Assembly: GCF_041734735.1 (NCBI RefSeq)
Contig: NC_134887.1
Span: forward strand, 32,797,357 to 32,861,356
Length of the DNA: 64,000 bases
Source of the DNA: Babylonia areolata
Taxonomy: Eukaryota; Mollusca; Gastropoda; Neogastropoda; Buccinidae
Direction: 5' to 3'
How positions within the stretch are numbered: position 1 is the first letter of the stretch; each line of letters begins with the position of its first letter. The notes below the pieces were generated by a model. It was not told the DNA's origin and made no database searches. It saw nothing but the letters and a program-made list of their open reading frames with translations. The position numbers were made by a program, and so were the translations under genes. This document shows, one piece after another, positions 55,901 to 61,883 of this stretch.

Positions 55901-58780
55901 AGGTTTATGCATAAGCATTTTCAAAAAGATCTCCAGGCCCAGTTCTGACTACGTTTCTACGCTTCGGGATTCAGCAAGCAGTGATTCACAAAAACTTGTT
56001 TACTTTTGATAATTATCAACATTCACATAAAAATTTCCAGTTTACTATGGCTATTCTATGTAAATCAAGCCTTGCATATTCATGGCGTTGGTTATGGAAT
56101 CTTATTCAAGAAAATCTAAAAAAATGAATCAAGATTTTAAAAATTCAAATCTAACTTTCTGGTATACACAAATACCTGATGAATCTTTCAAACAGGACAT
56201 GCGCTTACCCATAGCACAGTTATCTATCCTCCAGGTAAAAAACAGGCTTTTTTCACCACACTGATAAATAACAGGCTCATCTATTACCCTGGTAAATAAC
56301 AGGCTCATCTATTACCCTGGTAAATGACAGGCTCATCTATTACCCTGGTAAATAACAGGCTCAACTATTACCCTGGTAAATAACAGGCTTAACTATTACC
56401 CTGGTAAATAACAGGCTTATCTATTACCCTGGTAAATGACAGGCTCATCTATTACCCTGGTAAATGACAGGTTCAACTATTACCCTGGTAAATAAAGGAT
56501 TTGACTGGACATGTTACCTGCACATTATCATCAGGAGGGACGACAGTGGTAAGGAAGCAGGGTGTGTCAGTCAGGTTGTACACTGCATTGAAGCCAACAC
56601 CATACCTGTCAACAAAGTCACAGTCATAAGCCAAAACCGTACCTTTCAACAAAGTCACAGTCATAAGGCAACACCGTACTTGTCAACAAAGTCACAGTCA
56701 TAAGGCAACACTGTACCTTTCAACAAAGTCACAGTCATAAGGCAACACCATTCCTTTCAACAAAGTCAGTCATAAGGCAACACCGTACCTTTCAACAAAG
56801 TCAGTCATTAGGCAAAACCATACCTGTCAACAAAGTCACAGTCATAAAGCAACACCGTACCTGTCAACAAAGTCACAGTCATAACCAACACCATACCATT
56901 CAACAAAGTCACAGTCATAACCAACACCGTACCTGTCAACAAAGTCACAGTCATAAGGCAACACTGTACCTTTCAACAAAGTCACAGTCATAACCAACAC
57001 CGTACCTGTCAACAAAGTCACAGTCATAAGGCAACACTGTACCTTTCAACAAAGTCACAGTCATAAGCCAACACCGTTCCTGTCAACAAAGTCACAGTCA
57101 TAAAGCAACACCGTACCTGTCAACAAAGTCACAGTCATAACCAACACCATACCATTCAACAAAGTCACAGTCATAACCAACACCGTACCTGTCAACAAAG
57201 TCACAGTCATAAGGCAACACTGTACCTTTCAACAAAGTCACAGTCATAACCAACACCGTACCTGTCAACAAAGTCACAGTCATAAGGCAACACTGTACCT
57301 TTCAACAAAGTCACAGTCATAAGCCAACACCGTTCCTGTCAACAAAGTCACAGTCATAACCAACACCGTACCTGTCAACAAAGTCACAGTCATAACCAAC
57401 ACCGTACCTGTCAACAAAGTCACAGTCATAAGGCAACACTGTACCTTTCAACAAAGTCACAGTCATAAGCCAACACCGTACTTGTCAACAAAGTCACAGT
57501 CATAAGGCAACACTGTACCTTTCAACAAAGTCACAGTCATAAGGCAACACTGTACCTGTCAACAAAGTCACAGTCATAAGGCAACACTGTACCTTTCAAC
57601 AAAGTCACAGTCATAAGGCAACACCGTTCCTGTCAACAAAGTCACAGTCATAAGGCAACACTGTACCTGTCAACAAAGTCACAGTCATAAGGCAACACTG
57701 TACCTTTCAACAAAGTCACAGTCATAAGCCAACACCGTTCCTGTCAACAAAGTCACAGTCATAAGGCAACACTGTACCTTTCAACAAAGTCACAGTCATA
57801 AGCCAACACCGTTCCTGTCAACAAAGTCACAGTCATAACCAACACCGTACCTTTCAACAAAGTCACAGTCATAAGGCAACACCATTCCTGTCAACAAAGT
57901 CACAGTCATAACCAACACCGTACCTGTCAACAAAGTCACAGTCATAAGCCAACACTGTACCTTTCAACAAAGTCACAGTCATAAGCCAACACCGTACCTG
58001 TGAACAAAGTCACAGTCATAAGCCAACACCGTACCTGTCAACAAAGTCACAGTCATAAGCCAACACTGTACCTGTGAACAAAGTCACAGTCATAAGCCAA
58101 CACCATACCTGTCAACAAAGTCGCAGTCATAACCAACACCGTTCCTTTCAACAAACTCAGTCATAAGGCAACACTGTACCTTTCAACGAAGTCACAGTCA
58201 TAAGGCAACACTGTACCTTTCAAGTCACAGTCATAAGGCAACACTGTACCTTTCAAGTCACAGTCATAAGGCAACACTGTACCTTTCAACGAAGTCACAG
58301 TCATAAGGCAACACCGTACCTTTCAATAAAGACACAGTCATTGTCATATGCTCTCCTGAGTCTGTTAAAAAAATGAAACAGATTCTTGTCAGCACACATT
58401 AAAGAATTAGCCAAACATTTTTTTTAAAGCACACCTACTCAGACACACACATAACATTATGATGATTTTAATATAATATGAAAAGTACAACACAACACAA
58501 TACAACATGATATATATATAACCATGCATCTTGACTCAGAGTGCAACATCACTGCACAGAACACTTCACTGGCTTCCTGTGAAGGCTAGAATCCAGTATG
58601 AAATTGCTTGTCTCTGCTTTCAGTGTCTCTTTTTGAACTTCTCTATCTATGCTATCATTCAAGGATGCTGCCCTCTACTGACACATGCTAGGTTATGAAG
58701 CCTCAAGAGCAAACTAAATTATATATCAAAGAAAGAAAGAAAAGAAAAGAACACTTCTTTCTTTATATACATTCTTCCAT

Positions 58781-58824
<44 letters not shown>

Positions 58825-58929
58825 GGAGAGAGATATATATACATACTTATAGACAGAAAGACAGACATATATATATATATATATATATATGGAGAGAGAT
58901 ATATATACATATTTATAGACAGAAAGACA

Positions 58930-58966
<37 letters not shown>

Positions 58967-61831
58967 AGAGAGATATATATACATATTTATAGACAGAAAG
59001 ACAGACAGACAGATAGATACATACATACATACGTACATACATAGACTGATAGATAGATATGCATATAATAATAAGTCAGGAGGGTGGTGTGAAACCATCA
59101 AAATATGAAATATGCAAGTTAGTTCAGCTTTTTGATCCTGGGTGGAGAAATTTCTCCCACACGTATCCAGAAGCATGATTGTTGTTGTTTTTGTTGTCCT
59201 CTCTTTTCCTTTCATTTGATTTTTTCTTATTAGTAAAACCCCCCCCCCCCCCTAATAAGCACCCCCAAAACAAAATCTGTTGTACCATTGTAATCTGAAA
59301 ACAGTACTTATTAACTTGAACGTTCAGCCATTCCATGTGTATGAAAATACCGTGTACATGCTCACTGCAAAATATCATCTGCTGAGAGAATACAACCTTC
59401 ATGGCAAAAGGGAAAAAAGAAGAGAAAAAAGAAACGTTACACACAAAATAACTTCTATCTTCGTTCGTGGGCTGCAACTCCCATGTTCACTCGTATGCAC
59501 ACGAGTGAGCTTTCACGTGGTTGACAGTTTTTACCCCGCCATGTAGGCAGCCATACTCCGTTTTCGGGGGTAACAAAACAAAACAAAACAAAACAACAGT
59601 TTCAGTTTCAGTAGCTCAAGGAGGCTTCACTGCGTTCGGACAAATCCATATATGCTACACCACATCTGCCAAGCAGATGCCTGACCAGCAGCGTAACCCA
59701 ACGCACTTATTCAGGCCTTGAGAAAAAAAAAAAAAGAAGAAAAAAAAGGGTAAATAAATAATAGATAAATACATAAATAAGAACTACTACTACTAATAAT
59801 AATATGTATAAGGCGCAAAAACTTGATGAAGTCAATTATAAGCGTAAATAAATAAATAAATAAATAATAATTAAAAAAAAAAAAACCCCAGCAAAACTCC
59901 TCCTCACTTTCCTGTCTTCAGACTGTCGCCCTCCTTGCTACCCTCCCCCAGGGCCTGTATCCCGGCCATGTCATTAGTGGAGAAGCAGGCGTCATTGAAG
60001 ACACACAGGGCAGGGCCGTACACCTCCTCCCAGCCCTTGCTTAGCAGTCTCTCTGTGCTGTGCTGCCGGAAGTCCTTGACAAACACCACCTGCAATGCCA
60101 TACCATTCTGTTCCATTCTATACTATTCCATTATATTCCATACTATCCCATTCCATTAAGTTCCATTCCATTCTATCCCATTCCATTCCATTTTATTTTA
60201 TTTTATTTACTTATTTATTTATTTATTTTGTTGCTGCCCCATCATCTGCACCGTTTCAGTGGCATTTCTCCCACTCCGCTCATTTAGATTTCCCCATGCA
60301 CGGCCACACCCGGGTTCGTCCATTGCAATTCCAGCGTCGGCAGTCCACATGGAACCATCGATGTTAGGTCGCCAGAGGGCCACACACCAGAGGAGACCCT
60401 GCACTGCTGCTGAGTCACTTCGGTGGTGTTCAGTGGTGCCTGTTCTGATTTAACTTACTTAGGACACCTCCTACTAAGCCCCCTACTGATGACAATAATG
60501 GCTCAGTCGTGGAGCCAGACTGAGTGAGCGTCCCTCAAACAACAGCCCCCAATGAATCCGCCGATACTGACGACATTGACAGGACTCACCCCAAGCACAG
60601 AAGTGGAGGGGTATCGAAACTGAGGTCACCATGAGAGCAGGGCATGAAAGGCCACAGACTTGAGACTATTTTGTTTATATTGATGATGATGAAGGAGGAG
60701 GAGGATGACGATGATGATGATGTTGCTATGGAGGTCCATTTTGGTTTGGAGACTGCGTGACAAGGCTGTACTCTACACTTCCTGTCATAATGATATCCCG
60801 GCGTTAACCAGGCCCAAGAGATACAGACACTTGCAGTGTTGGTCAGGTAATTAGAGCAACACACCCAAAGACGCATCCTTAAGTGGATGACACTTGACTG
60901 TGTGGTCCCAGTCTCCCCATTTAAGCTCACAGCACACTCAACTCTGGGTAGGAGCCGGCCACAGGCTGAAAAACCCACCTCCGCTGGGATTCGAACCCGT
61001 GTCCTCCCAGCCGTCAGTCCGCGACGCTAACCACTTTGCCACGGCGGCTGGTTACCATTCCATTTTATTCTATTCGATACCATCGCATTCCATATTGTTC
61101 CATTCCATTTCATTCTATTTCAATCTCAATCTATTCCATTCCATTCTATTCAGTACTATTCCATTCTATTCCAAACTATCCCATTCCATACTATTCCATT
61201 CCATTCTATTCCATACTATCCCATTCCATATTGTGCCATTCCGTTCTATTTCAAACTATCCCATTCCATTTTATCCTGTTCCATACTATCCCATTTCATA
61301 TTGTGCCATTCCGTTCTATTTCAAACTACCCCATTCCATTCCATTCTATTCCATACTATCCCATTCCATATTGTGCCATTCCGTTCTATTTCAAACTATC
61401 CCATTCCATACTATCCCATTCCATTCTGTTCCACTCTATTCAGCCACCTCAGAAGCACCAGCATCATCTGCATTCTGCAGCAGCTCCTTGAAGATGGAGA
61501 CATCTCTGCTGTACCCCTCCAGCAGACGGTTGATGCGAGTTGTCAGCTGCTCCTGCTGTCCGAATGACTCGGAAAACTCATCCTGAAACACGTGGGTGCA
61601 CATGTACCGGTACTCGATTAAAACATGCAGACGTTTTGTCTGTTTGTTCAGTTTCATTCACAGAAAAGTGTGTGCGTGTGTGTGTGCACATGCATGCATG
61701 CATGCGTGTGTGCGTGTATATGTGCGTGTGTGTGTGTGTGTGTTTGTGTGTGTTTGTGTGTGTCTGTGTGTGCATGCATACACATGAACACGCGTGTGTG
61801 CGTGCGTGCATGTATGTATGTGTATGTGTGC

Positions 61832-61883
<52 letters not shown>

